Shown here: positions 1 to 9,610 of the stretch, in pieces
Layout: every line of letters begins with the position of its first letter
How positions within the stretch are numbered: the first letter of the stretch is position 1
NCBI GenBank assembly: GCA_010015675.1
Contig: ML976983.1
Coordinates: 366,015 to 430,014 of the forward strand
DNA length: 64,000 nt
Reading direction: 5' to 3'
From: Byssothecium circinans
Taxonomy: Eukaryota > Ascomycota > Dothideomycetes > Pleosporales > Massarinaceae
Position numbers and translations under genes: made by a program
The notes under the pieces: generated by a model
Told to the model about the DNA's origin: nothing
The model's input: only the letters and a program-made list of their open reading frames with translations
Databases searched by the model: none

Positions 1-445
1 AATATGTATAGTTTTAACCGCAATAGCTCCTGAGTGATGATATGTTCGTCTAGTTCCATGTCTGGTATTGTGTCCCCGGCTACCTTGAACCAAAGTTCTC
101 GGGCCTCCGGCAAGCGTTATGTATACACTCAATGAAAATATTGAATACAGCTGGCTCAACGTCTTCGAGAGTGACTGTTTGGTCCCCTGCTTCTTTCCGG
201 GAGCGTTGGAGTGCTCCCATGAAGAACTCTGAGTAGTGGGTCAGGAAAGCTTTGTGGACAGTGTATGTGGTATCTTGAGTATGTGGTGCGCGTCCAACTT
301 TGACAGTGACGTTCTCGATGCGATTCAATCGAGCGATTATGCTGTAAATAACGTTAGAAGGCTTTCCGTGGAAAACATTGAAAACAACTTACTTATGTAA
401 TGGAGGGTGTGGCTGAATGTTCGCTGCGGCGGCGGCGGAGGCCAT
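1..445 (-). pseudogene. BTB/POZ-domain protein, broken copy 1 (partial at left edge)
   Basis: Exon 1 (445-393) begins with an ATG and an alanine-rich leader. A clean intron (392-342, GTAAGT..TTTACAG, branch CTAAC) follows, and exon 2 starts at 341 in phase. Exon 2 reads as a BTB domain: a V-x-V-x-V-G strand, then YTVHKAFLTHYSEFF, then TLEDVEPAVFNIFIE. BTB domains mediate dimerisation and often act as Cul3 adaptors. At about 123-131 the frame breaks. The expected WxYTQxLPE motif is found only after a shift, as YT-stop-RLPEARELW, with a TAA at 117-119 where the paralogue at 1376-2277 has CAG/CAA glutamine codons. Coding-like sequence continues in the shifted frame to the window edge. Both a frameshift and a C-to-T stop are therefore needed to explain it. 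I infer a pseudogene. A sequencing error could explain the shift but not the stop as well. Confidence 0.75.
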
Positions 446-805
446 GGTGCTAATGTGGTGGGCTTGATGGACAGTAGCGAGATGTTGGTAGCGGGAGAAT
501 GGGCGCCGACGTCGAAGGTATTTAAGTGAGTAGGTCCGAAGTAAATGCTGAGGAAACGAGGTTACGTTGTTGAGGTAGGGGGTGGTGCGAAATTTAAGGC
601 GGGAGGCGGGAAGAAGGTACAAACGCCCAAATCGTGGAAGCTAGAAGCACGGAGTTGTGCCGCCACAATGTAAATGAGTCTGCGTTAACTGAGGAATAGA
701 AGAGGCCACAGCAGGGAAATCTTGAAATTAAGGGAAACCTAATGCGAAGTTGAAGTCTATTAGAAATGTATTTCCAATAGAGAAATCCTACTGAAGTGGA
801 CACCA
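446..805. other. intergenic, no gene seen
   Basis: This is the 5' flank of the broken BTB copy. No ORF with coding character was seen on either strand. Confidence 0.5.
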
Positions 806-1357
806 TCACGACTCTAGACCGGCGCTTCCGAGACGCTTGTAAACTTGGATATCCTTGATGCAAACGAGAAAGAGGACAGGTTTAGAGAGTAGGAAGCTAT
901 CATTTCCAAATTGCAAGTTAGGGACCTCGATGGAGGTAGCCGCCTCGCTCATGTGCCAATGTGCCATTTCCGAGATTTTGTGGAATTGATTCTCGCCAGG
1001 AAGGAGAGGGGGGATGAGAAGACCCGCATATATCCATAGAGGCGGATTTTCGGGTGAAGTAATTGCTCCTCTTATTAGTAAATGGGTTATTGTGTAACAA
1101 TCTGACAGACTTCCTCTTTCCACAAACCACTCGTTGCGCACGCCTTTTTCGAATTCTGACGCTGAAGCCAGTGCTTTTGGATTTCGGTGCTGACCTCCAA
1201 TCGTAGATCATCCAAGTGATGACTTTTTCGAAAGTGAGTCCCCGGTGTAAGTAGGTGGAAAACTTGGTCAATCTTTCGTTCAGTTCGGGGTCGGTGAGGT
1301 GTATCGAGATTGTGGGTGGGTCTATATTTCTTAGTGAACGCCTGATGGAGCCATCAA
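806..1357 (-). pseudogene. unrecognised protein-coding remnant, 5'-truncated and frameshifted
   Basis: Two overlapping minus-strand reading frames join into one protein-like sequence of about 180 residues. The upstream part (1357 down to about 1172) has no ATG and starts right after a TAA at 1359-1361. It includes TISIHLTDPELNERL and FEKVITWMIYDWRSAPKSK. At a run of four A residues (about 1168-1171, minus sense) the frame must shift by one base to continue as ASASEFEKGVRNEWFVERG and then ENPPLWIYAGLLIPPLLPG. The text on both sides of the shift looks like real coding sequence. I do not recognise the family. Lack of a start plus a homopolymer frameshift suggests a degraded gene, matching the decay seen in the flanking BTB copies. 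Confidence 0.5.
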
Positions 1358-1375
1358 GTTAACCTACGCTGCATT

Positions 1376-2277
1376 TTAATCATTGTTGTTCTTGCACGCA
1401 TCGTGTTCTTCTTCCGATTTGTGATTATGATAATCACACGCCTTCAAGGAGGATCCGTCTCGATAGATGTCGTGATACTTGGGCAGCTTCAAGAAGCATT
1501 CGACCACGAACTCCTTTGGTAGGCTACTCCAGTAGTCCCGAGATTCACAAGCCGGGTCGTAGAATGCGCATGCACTGTCCACAAGGAACTTGTAGACAGA
1601 GTCGCTTGAAGGAAGATTGTCGGCGGCGAATTGAGTAACTTCCTCGTACTGCTCCACGTCGGCTTCTCTCTGGGACGTGATTTGAAGGCCGAGCTGTGCC
1701 CGAAATTCGGGGACGAGCAATCGATCAGCATAACAGTATGTCTCCATCCTCAGCAAATCCATTGATTGAGGCAACAAATCTGAGTAGTCGAAGCCATCAT
1801 CGTCACCACCATTATCCTCCTCCCCATCGTCAACCTCCCCCCCTGCATCCCACTCATCGGTAAAATCCGGCGGATACTGTACCGTGTCCACCTTGAATTC
1901 AGGGTTATGCGATTTGTGCGCTTCGCTAGCATCAAACCACTCATATCGGTTCCTAGGCAGCTGCTGAGTGTATAACCAATTCACAAACACGTTGAAGACC
2001 TCCACCTCCACATCTTCAAGGGTAATGGCGTTGTCCTCGGCTTCCTTCCACGGTCCCTCCAAAGCCTTCTTGAAGTAGTCGGAGTAATAGACGAGGAAAG
2101 CTTTGTGGACTACGTATTCGGTTTTCTCAGCTCCGACCTTGATGGTGACTATGTTGCTTGTTGCGCCGTGGCGGGTGACTGCGCTGAGACTTTGTTAGCT
2201 ATAGAAGAAATTTGGGGTTGATCAGATACCACAAACCTTTGCAGCGGCAGTCGCGACTTCTTAGTGTTCTGGCTCAT
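1376..2277 (-). CDS. BTB/POZ-domain protein (intact paralogue)
   Basis: Exon 1 is 2277-2237, the intron 2236-2184 (GTTTGT..TCTCAG with CTAAC), and exon 2 2183-1376, giving 282 aa. The N-terminal 110 residues form a fungal-type BTB domain: VTIKVG, then YVVHKAFLVYYSDYFKKAL, then ITLEDVEVEVFNVFVNWLYTQQLP. An acidic linker follows (about residues 125-155), then the helical C-terminal half typical of these fungal proteins (LLRMETYCYADRLLVPEFR). The end carries a CDYHNHKSEEE..AC motif that is also present in the third copy at 4398-5329. It is the only one of the three local BTB genes with an uninterrupted frame. The likely role is a protein-protein adaptor; the partner is unknown. Confidence 0.8.
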
Positions 2278-2699
2278 GGAGGCGGTGTCTTTGTGGGCTG
2301 ATGGGATGAAGACAGCCAATTGTGTTTTGCGTATCCGATATTGTCGAGGCTATGAGAGGCGGAAGGGGAAGTCGAGGTTGTTGAAAAGTCGACGAGGTGA
2401 CTAGGTACGTCCAGGTCGAAGAGGTGAAGGTGAACGTAAAGGTGAAGGTGAAGGTAAGGGTGAATGTAAATGTAAAGATAAGGAGAAGCAAGATAAACAA
2501 TACTAACGCTGGTTACCAATATCCTAGGTAAAGGTAGAAAGAGGGATATTGAGATTGGGAGATGAGAGAAAGTGAAAGTAGATGACTGAATTTCGGCTAA
2601 AGCACCCCAAACTTCAATTTGAGCAGTTGTGGCTAGACTTTTGAAGGACACCGTATGAGAATTGACTATAGAGGGAAAAAAGAGCATGAAAAGATTAAG
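2278..2699. repeat. intergenic with imperfect GGTGAA/GGTGAAC hexamer tract
   Basis: About 2417-2475 holds a run of imperfect GGTGAA-type hexamers (gaaggtgaacgtaaaggtga and following). The long minus-strand ORF read across it (FTFTFTLTF) is low-complexity and not credible as a gene. Confidence 0.5.
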
Positions 2700-3135
2700 A
2701 AACCTTGTATATACTTCCTGAAGGAAAAAAAGATTACCGCCGGTGGCATATGCAGGTCTCGAAGCCCATCCGCCGGTATCATCATCGAAACCATGACTGC
2801 CCAATATTAGCCCATAATCACCCATGCTCTCAGTAAGCCCTAGCCAAAGCCTCTCGATTGTCATCCACCTCCCAGATGCCAACAGGATGCTCCGTACATT
2901 CCTCTAACTCCTCCACTGTTGAGTAAATGTGGTATTCGCAAAGATTAATCGGTCCCAAGAGCTCAAACAGATCCACTCTGCGGAGCATATAGCCAGCTCT
3001 GACCATATTCTTCACATAGTACATAGGCTGCCATGCTCGGCCCAAGTACCCAAGTTCCTTCGCTACCGTCCACGCGATTAAAACAATTCGCCGCACACCA
3101 TAACACTTCAGCGCATATTTGCCTACACCCAACAA
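2700..3135 (-). pseudogene. unrecognised ORF remnant with frame break
   Basis: From about 3135 to 2830 the minus strand reads a protein-like stretch with YALKCYGVRRIVLIAW, LGYLGRAWQPMYYVKNM and VDDNREALARAY before a stop. The adjacent frame then continues plausibly as TESMGDYGLILGSHGFDDD and WASRPAYATGG (about 2826-2740), so a one-base shift near 2825-2830 would join them. There is no ATG at the upstream end, which lies inside repeat copy A (3070-3295). The matching piece of repeat copy B encodes a similar but stop-interrupted peptide. I do not recognise the family and infer a degraded duplicate. Confidence 0.35.
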
Positions 3136-3295
3136 AGCCTTTTTAACCTCTTCTTACTCCTACGTAAAAAACTAAGCCTAGCTTTACAATTTTATATTTT
3201 GTTAAGTTAAAGGAGAGTAATTAACGTGTTAGTTATTGTAGGCGGTCTTTAGTTAGAGAGTATTATGTGTGCGGGGAATTCTTTCAACCGCGTGC
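3070..3295. repeat. degenerate direct repeat, copy A
   Basis: The 226-bp block from ccacgcgatt to aaccgcgtgc is repeated in the same orientation at 5418-5640. By hand alignment the copies are about 85-90% identical. About 20 of some 25 clear substitutions are transitions (C/T or A/G), the bias left by RIP on duplicated DNA. The far end (GAATTCTTTCAACCGCGTGC) is identical in both copies. Copy A overlaps the 3' end of the small gene at 3284-3622 and the 5' end of the remnant at 2700-3135. Confidence 0.8.
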
Positions 3296-3622
3296 CGTCC
3301 TATTCGAGATCTTGTTTATGGCCTGTTTGACGTTCGAATTGTTGAGTACTTCCCGGACGCGTACTTCATACCGCTTGTAGAAGTCGGTTGGCAGGGAGTG
3401 ATAGTGTGCCTTGTCATTGAAATCGTCTTTGTTCGGCTCCCACGTCAAGACGAGCAGGGCGACGATGAAGTCGAGTAGTGGATCATTGACCTCAAGCAGC
3501 CTCTGTTGGCATGCGAGCTCGCTGCCCATACAATGTTAGCTGTTGTCGCGGTATGTCTAGTATAATACGTACCTCAGGCGCGGTAGGAGCAACGGGCCCT
3601 CATTCGTCTCCTGGGTCGCCAT
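3284..3622 (-). CDS. small spliced hypothetical protein (95 aa)
   Basis: Exon 1 is 3622-3573 (ATG, MATQETNEGPLLLPRL), the intron 3572-3522 (GTACGT..GGGCAG with a GCTAAC branch), and exon 2 3521-3284. The phase is consistent and the product is 95 aa. It reads ..LACQQRLLEVNDPLLDFIVALLVL..LPTDFYKRYEVRVREVL.., soluble and charged with one short hydrophobic patch and no signal peptide. I recognise no domain. The last four codons fall in the repeat block shared with 5418-5640, so the C-terminus may be a truncation product. It sits between BTB copies 2 and 3 and may be a fragment of a larger ancestral gene. Confidence 0.5.
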
Positions 3623-4397
3623 CAGCTCTCACTAATGTATTGAGAAAGAAGGTTGAACTTGTGCGGTGCTGTGATTGTGGTGGTGTTGTGAGACTTTGGA
3701 CGCTGAAGACGCGAGGTAAGACGTCCTTACAGGGGATGTCCGTCCTCGCGACAGCTAATTATCTCAATATCCACACGTGGATCGTACTTACCTGCTGTTA
3801 ATAAGGAATTAGCAGCCTCGCTAATTAAGAATCGCAGCCTTAATTTGGAATTAAGGTAGGGTCCTTGTGAGGATGTGGAGATAATTGTGAATCCACAAGT
3901 CGCATATTCCCCATAAGGGTCAGACAAACGCGACGTAGTTGCTCCTGGCATCCACACCCAACTATAAAAAAACACAAAACAATTGGAACCGTCCAAGAGG
4001 ATGTACACAAAGGTAAAAGCAAGCAATGATAGACGCCAAACCAATAAGAACAGTCTGATGAAAAGATTTGCAGGAGCATTTGGACTTGAGAATGCCCAAC
4101 ATGAATACAAAATGAGAATCTGGATGTAGAATGAAATCCGAAAGCTGATGTAAACGATAAAAGGCGACAGAATAAGAAGACCAAAGGACTCATTCCATTC
4201 CCTTTACTGGCACCCTGTCCACCTTCCTGACTATGCAAAACCTCTTATCGAGTTCGCCGTGTCCAGAAAGATACTCCGGTTCCTATTTAGTACTGTTTTG
4301 CAGACTTAGGTTGGAAATTTCAAAAAGCGTATTCAAACTGTTGATACATTAATATACCTCGAAAGAGGTTTAATAAGTTTGACTGGGTCCGTAGCGC
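3623..4397. other. intergenic, no supported gene
   Basis: Overlapping minus-strand ORFs of 127 and 132 codons exist, but they lack codon structure, consistent starts or domain-like sequence. I treat them as chance. Confidence 0.45.
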
Positions 4398-5329
4398 TTA
4401 AGCGCCAAGGACAAAGTGACAGTTGGAAGTGTGACAAGCCCTCCTTTCTTCCTCCGACTCGTGCATATGGTAGTCGCAAGGATACACAACCCCTAGGAGG
4501 TTGTTGTTCTGGCATGCACTAGGCTGTTGTCTAGTTTCAGACCGGATTTTCACCAGCAACTCGTGCGGAAGCTCTCCCTCAAAGTCGAGTCTCATTTGCA
4601 AGTCATACGGAAGCTTGCCTTCCCATGACTGGGGAAATTCTGGACCGCGGGGTGTTTCCAATGTTGCCCACACCACATCCACATAGAAACGCAGCACTGG
4701 ATCTTGCCCTGGAAGACAAAAGGCGGCGTGTATGATGAGGGGGAGAAAGCGAGATGTCGGTGCTTCCGCGGTGATCATCGATCGATTGAGCTCTTTAGAG
4801 AGCGATGGGACGCCAAGTTCAATCGACAGGATGTACAAGTCAAAGCTCATGTTAAGGCAAAAGTATTCGCGGTCTTGTTGCCGGGAAGGGTCGACCGATT
4901 GGACTGTCGCATTAAGCCAGTCTTGTTGGCATCGGGGTAACTATTGGAAATAGCCCCATTGGATGAACAGCTCGAAAGTCGGGATCTTAATATTGGGTAG
5001 CCTGAGAATCATTTCGCCATCCTCTTTCCAGGGTTCGCTGAGAACTTTGCGGCAGTAGTCCGAGTAGGAGGTAAGAAAGTTCTTCTTGACTCTGTATTCG
5101 ACGCCCTCGGGACCAACTCCGACTCCAACTCGACCATCTGTTCTGCGGTATATGGCTCTACAAGTATAATTAGCTTACATATCATGGTACATTAAGCAGG
5201 AACGTACCTAATGTCGCTTGTATCATCGGTTATGTCCGGAAGGCGGTAGGCTAGAGGCGTAAGGTATAATCCATAATGCAGTCCTAGCAATGTCAAACGG
5301 CCGACAAACGAATGGCTAGATGAAGGCAT
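4398..5329 (-). pseudogene. BTB/POZ-domain protein, broken copy 3 (in-frame TAG)
   Basis: Exon 1 is 5329-5208, the intron 5207-5158 (GTACGT..CTTGTAG with GCTAAT), and exon 2 5157-4398. This would give 293 aa apart from one in-frame TAG at 4941-4943 (codon 113). BTB features are YRVKKNFLTSYSDYCRKVL, then ILRLPNIKIPTFELFIQWGYFQ, the stop, then LPRCQQDW. The C-terminal half follows in the same frame with LYILSIELGVPSLSKEL and ends in CDYHMHESEEERRAC like the copy at 1376-2277. The stop replaces the second Q of the YTQQLP motif seen in the intact copy, consistent with CAG to TAG. Only this single change disables the frame, so it could be a recent null, a polymorphism or a readthrough candidate. 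Confidence 0.8.
4941..4943 (-). other. premature TAG in BTB copy 3
   Basis: Read on the minus strand, CAA TAG TTA CCC corresponds to the Q-Q-L-P motif of the intact paralogue, with the second Q changed to a stop. The frame is open on both sides. Confidence 0.8.
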
Positions 5330-5417
5330 TATGAAGGTTGGTGAAGTGATGTGCAGGAGGAATGGTGTTGTCGAGACTAAAGTGAGGACGTGGGGGACGT
5401 TCCGTGGTCGTGACTTC

Positions 5418-5640
5418 CCACGCGATTGAAATAATTCGCCGCACACTAAAACACTTCAACTTATATTTACCTACACCTAACGAAGCCCTTTTAACCTCTT
5501 CTTACTCCTACGTAAAAGAGCAGCCCTAGCTTTACAATTCTATGTTTTGTTAAAGTAGAGAGCAATTAACGTGTTAGTTATCGTGGGTGGTCTTTGGTGA
5601 GAGAGTATTATGTGTGCGGGGAATTCTTTCAACCGCGTGC
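5418..5640. repeat. degenerate direct repeat, copy B
   Basis: This is the second copy of the block at 3070-3295. It lies just upstream of BTB copy 3 and downstream of PEP12. Differences from copy A are mostly transitions, and the peptide readable in copy A is interrupted by stops here. The rest of 5330-6005 contains no supported gene. Confidence 0.8.
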
Positions 5641-6005
5641 TTCCTTCGCAGCAACACTTCGAAATACGAAAGGAGGAGCGAGCAGCGTGCCTTTTGACTT
5701 TGTAGGATAGTGCTGCCTTCACTCGGCCTTTGAGTATAGTACTAGAAAACATCAAAATGACGGATGTGGGGCGCAGTAAAGTGAATGATGCAAGTAACAA
5801 TAAATGGAAAAAAAGGACGCAGGCAATCCAAATTGAGAAACGAAAGATTGACCTCTACCTAGGGCGAGTCTGCCGCAACAGACTAAAAGACAAACCTCAA
5901 CTGAACTAGTGCCTTCAACTCCAATGCTACGCCGTGGTATACCCTACAGATTACAATGAGCTGTCGTTATGTATGCAGAAGCTGAAAAGACACGACAAAA
6001 GGAAG

Positions 6006-6869
6006 CTAGTCCAATACGACCGCCAGGATAATGATGACCAGCACCAGAGCCAGGATGAGTAGCAAAATGCATGCCTTGCTCCTCGCACTCTTCTGGTAGT
6101 TGTTCGCTTGCTTGAGGTTGACATGTGCACCCCGAGACGCATCATGTGTTACTTCAACGTTTTCCTCGATGATGTCAAGCTGTGCTCCTTGCTCGTGCAC
6201 CATGTGCGCGACATCGCGGAAGAGCTCGTTTAGCTCACCGACGGACTGTTCGATGTTGCGGATCTCAGATTCGCGCTCAATGATCAGCTGCTCCTGGAAG
6301 TCCACCTCGTCCTGTGATGCCAAGCGCAGCTGTTCCTGCTCCTGCTGCTGGCCGAATCCGCCCCGCTCCTCGGTGGGTGATGTCTGATCCTGGAACGCTG
6401 CCCGTGCAGCCGACGCCGACGCCTTCTCTTTTTCAAGCGCCTGTCTCTGCAGTTGTTGGAACTCGGTGAGGGTGGCCTTGAACTCGCGGCTGAGTTTCGC
6501 CTGGGTGAACTTTTGTGAAGGCTAGCGACGGTTAGCTTGTGACATGTTCAACAGAAGCGGCGCGCTGCATACCCCGACATCAGGCCAAGTGGTGAGCTTC
6601 TTGAGCCTCTCTCCGATCTCTTTGAATTTATCCGAAGTCTCTTCTATTGTAGTTTTCACCCTTTCCCTGACCCTGGCTGTCTCGCGTGACGTTCCCAGCT
6701 TGTGGAGTTCTTGCGACAGACGCGAAAGGTCGCTGGTCAAGGAGAACAGGTCGTCTCCAAGCTTCGACGAGAATTCTCGGAACTCAGGGTCGTCAGCGTA
6801 CTGTGGGTCGTCCTCACGTCGCCATGTCGTAGGTTGGGACTCCAGAGCCGGGGATCGCTGGAACGACAT
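6006..6869 (-). CDS. PEP12: Pep12-type endosomal/vacuolar syntaxin (Qa-SNARE)
   Basis: Exon 1 is 6869-6573, the intron 6572-6510 (GTATGC..CAAAAG) and exon 2 6509-6006, giving 266 aa. The N-terminal region (about 25-140) forms the helical Habc bundle (EFSSKLGDDLFSLTSDLSRL..ERLKKL..AKLSREFKATL). The t-SNARE coiled coil lies at about 170-235 (ERESEIRNIEQSVGELNELF..VHEQGAQLDIIEENV), with the Q-SNARE glutamine in the zero-layer region. A C-terminal membrane anchor (ACILLLILALVLVIIILAVV) leaves almost no lumenal tail. Pep12 marks late endosomes and receives Golgi-to-vacuole carriers. The start was chosen at MSFQRSP, the usual opening of fungal orthologues. It is divergent from NDC1, with 424 bp between the start codons. 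Confidence 0.92.
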
Positions 6870-7293
6870 TATACGGGGAGACAAGAGCGATTCGAAGGCG
6901 TGAGGCGCTCTACGCTGTTAAAGACGATATCGCAGACTATGCGACTGTACTCGTGTGGACTGGAGCCTAGAGGACGCGTGGAGGGGAGTGGTGGATGCTG
7001 GTACCTGGAGGTTGGATGGCGGCTCCTACAATGACGACGGCGAGGCGTTCGCACCCGCCAGCTTAGTAAGCCGCATCGCGACCAATCGAAAACACCCATC
7101 GCCGCAGCAGGCTGAGTGTTTGTCTAAACAAAAGTTGAGGTGCGCGCGAAAGGCCCGCAGACCTCAGGCTCGAGTCGTTCACTTGGTTTCTCTCTTTGCA
7201 GCTGCCCCTCTTTCTTCTCTAAAACACCTCTTTGCAATGCGCTGAATTTCAACTCAACACCATCCCCGGACATCTACGATATCCACTTCTTCA
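6870..7293. promoter_or_regulatory. shared divergent promoter PEP12 / NDC1
   Basis: This is the 424-bp gap between two divergent start codons. A CT-rich stretch (about 7180-7225) precedes the NDC1 start. No specific operator was identified. Confidence 0.4.
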
Positions 7294-9247
7294 ATGGCGC
7301 CTGCACTTCCAGCGCGACCGTACCGGGACTTCCTCACCCCCGCTCTGCACAGGCGCTTCACGGATGCGAGCTTTTACACTCTCCTACTCTGCTACCTGAT
7401 TTCAGTATGGATGGACTTTAACGTCACGGTTTGTAAGTGGGGTATTCTTCTCTCCCTTCTCTCAACTAACACGAGCCTTAGTACTATCTGCCGTCTTACC
7501 CATCGGTCCCCCAGGCGCTCGAGCGGCGCTCCTCTTCATTCCCGCTCTCATCGTCTCCATTCTCCGCGTAGCACAATGGCATGTCGGCCACCGAAACACT
7601 CTTACGCCGCACGACACGTTCCTCAAATACGCGCTCCGGAAGAATACCTTCTTGACGATTGCGGGCTACGCCATATCAGCATGGTTGTACGGCGAAGTCT
7701 ATATCTGGACTCGTGCCGAGAAGGACAGGCTCAACTTTACAGATCGGGGCGGCAGAGAACATGATTGGATCAGGCTCAATGAACGACCGCTCTACCTTCG
7801 GTATATGTTCATTGCTCTAGCCGTTGTCCAAGCAGTCGTCCATCTGTGGAACGACTACGACGAGATTGAAGTGCCTGCGATGAAGCCGAGGAATGATAGG
7901 GACGATCAAGAAGCGACGCTGCAGGTGCAGCCTTACAAGGCGCTCCAGCAAAAGCTACCGCTTGTATTCAAAACAGCCGTTACGTTGGCGGTAGTGACGA
8001 CTCTTGGGGCTACCATTCTCTATTTTATGGGCTTCCGGGGTGTTCTTTGGGACAATTATTACAGCCTTGCTAGACGTGTGGTCAGCCTTCGTAGAACCTC
8101 TTCACCCTGGGGACTACCGCCGTTCGCTCCGTTATTTACGTCAGTTCTCACCGAAGGAATCCTGCTCGTTACGCTCTGGCAATTCGTCAACAAGGCTTTT
8201 GATGTTTACATCTCGCAAGCGCCGGTCAAATTGAACAAGGCACTTAAGACAGAGCAGCCCATCACAAACGATTCGAAAGACCCAAACGGCAGTCTCCTGA
8301 GTGGATTAAAGGCGAAGAAAGAGACAGTCAAAGCAATTGCTCTCTGGGAACTAGCACTGATCACTTACCATTTCCCTGAGCGACGCAAGACCATCTTCGG
8401 GGAGATTGATCGCAAGGCAGCCGCAACCTCCAAGCAAGTAACTGACATTTGCCTCGCCGAAGTTCGCCTCCTCACCTCGCGCATCAACATCGCCCTAGAC
8501 CCGAAGTACCGGCCCGAAGACGCTCAAGGCCCCAAGACCCCTCCACCCATTTCACTTGTCCCACAAATCGCCCAACCACTCAAAGAAGCCCCAATTCGAG
8601 GCCCAAGTGGAAAGCGTGACGCCCGCGACGAAGTCTCAGCATTCACATCCAGTCTCGCAAAAAACTACAGCTCACCGGAAAACACCAGATCCGCATACGC
8701 CCGCGAGGGCATCCGAAAAGGCGAAGAGCTCGCCACCGCCGGCGCGCAAAACATCAAAACAAAAACCGCAGGCCTATGGCCCACAATCGTCTCCTCGAAA
8801 ATCGGCTACCCCTTCCGCCACAGTCTGCGCCGCACCGCCTCCCTAATCGTAACCGGCGCGCCCTACTCCCGCCTCTCCCTCCTCTGCAACAGCATCACCG
8901 CCCTTACCAACCTCACCATCTTCTCCCTGCGCGAGGACGACTGCGGCCGCTTCTCCAACCAAGTCCCTGAAATCGTTCGCGTCTTTACCACCGCGCTCAA
9001 GAAGCTCGAGGAGTATACGGCGTCGTTGACGGTGCATTGGAGTGATTTCGAGACGCTGGCCAAGAGCGAGGAAGAGAGGATGAAGGTTCCCGAGGTGGAG
9101 CTCGTGAGGGACTGTTTGAAGGATGGGCTGGGTATGATATTGAGGAATTTCGGCGAGTTTTTGGCGGGGATGGAGATGAGTCGGAATGAGATTGCGGAGG
9201 CGAAGAGGGTGGCGAGTAGGGGTGTTGAAATGGCTAATGTGCGGTGA
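7294..9247 (+). CDS. NDC1: Ndc1-type transmembrane nucleoporin
   Basis: Exon 1 is 7294-7432, the intron 7433-7481 (GTAAGT..CCTTAG, CTAAC branch) and exon 2 7482-9247, giving 634 aa. The N-terminal half (about 1-300) carries the six hydrophobic segments expected of Ndc1. Examples are FYTLLLCYLISVWMDF, ALLFIPALIVSILRVA, MFIALAVVQAVVHLW and a segment near 160-180 with VAVVTTLGATILYFMGF. The C-terminal half is soluble and helical. Ndc1 anchors nuclear pore complexes and spindle pole bodies in the nuclear envelope. The call rests on topology, length and the LRKNTFLTIAGYAISAWLYGE region typical of filamentous-fungal Ndc1. The window also holds NUP133 at its right edge, but the two are not adjacent. 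Confidence 0.85.
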
Positions 9248-9610
9248 GGTGAGGGAAATGATTCGATGGGGGATAAAATTGAGGAAGAGTAATTGAATTG
9301 AATTGAATTGTACATTTGAGCTTGTAAAAGTAGTATGCCATAGGACAGGGTCCCCTCGCGCCAACGGTAACGAGCATACTCTGCAAAACTTCTCCAAAGA
9401 TGATCCAGCCCCTCGTCCTCTACTCTACCTAGTTGCTGAACCTTAGTAGTGATGCGAGGTTCAATATAGCTGATATCCCGAGTTTTATCTATCCGCGAGA
9501 GCTAGGTAGTCTATCCTACTACGCCTTCGCAATGCTACATATATACTATCACAACAAGTCAACTAAAGGGTATATACCAAACACCTCACTGCGAAATCTT
9601 AAAATCTACT
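9248..9610. other. convergent 3' region NDC1 / CEX1, with (AATTG)4
   Basis: The 363-bp gap between two convergent stops contains four perfect AATTG units (9291-9310). It presumably holds both terminators; no other feature was seen. Confidence 0.5.

Noticed and set aside
60..130. A possible 43-nt intron (GTATAC..CAAG) explaining the frame break in BTB copy 1
   Set aside because: It lacks a branch site and would remove the conserved LPE-like coding text. Frameshift plus stop fits better.
2274..2882. 202-codon minus-strand ORF
   Set aside because: Half is FTFTF-type low complexity over the hexamer repeat, and it conflicts with BTB exon 1. Only its first 40 codons look protein-like, as part of the remnant at 2700-3135.
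3785..3795. TACTTACCTG, resembling a U1 snRNA 5' end
   Set aside because: The following sequence does not match U1 stem I or its Sm site. It is a chance splice-site-like string.
3727..4238. Overlapping 127- and 132-codon minus-strand ORFs
   Set aside because: They have no domains, no start context and no splice support, and two frames compete for the same DNA.
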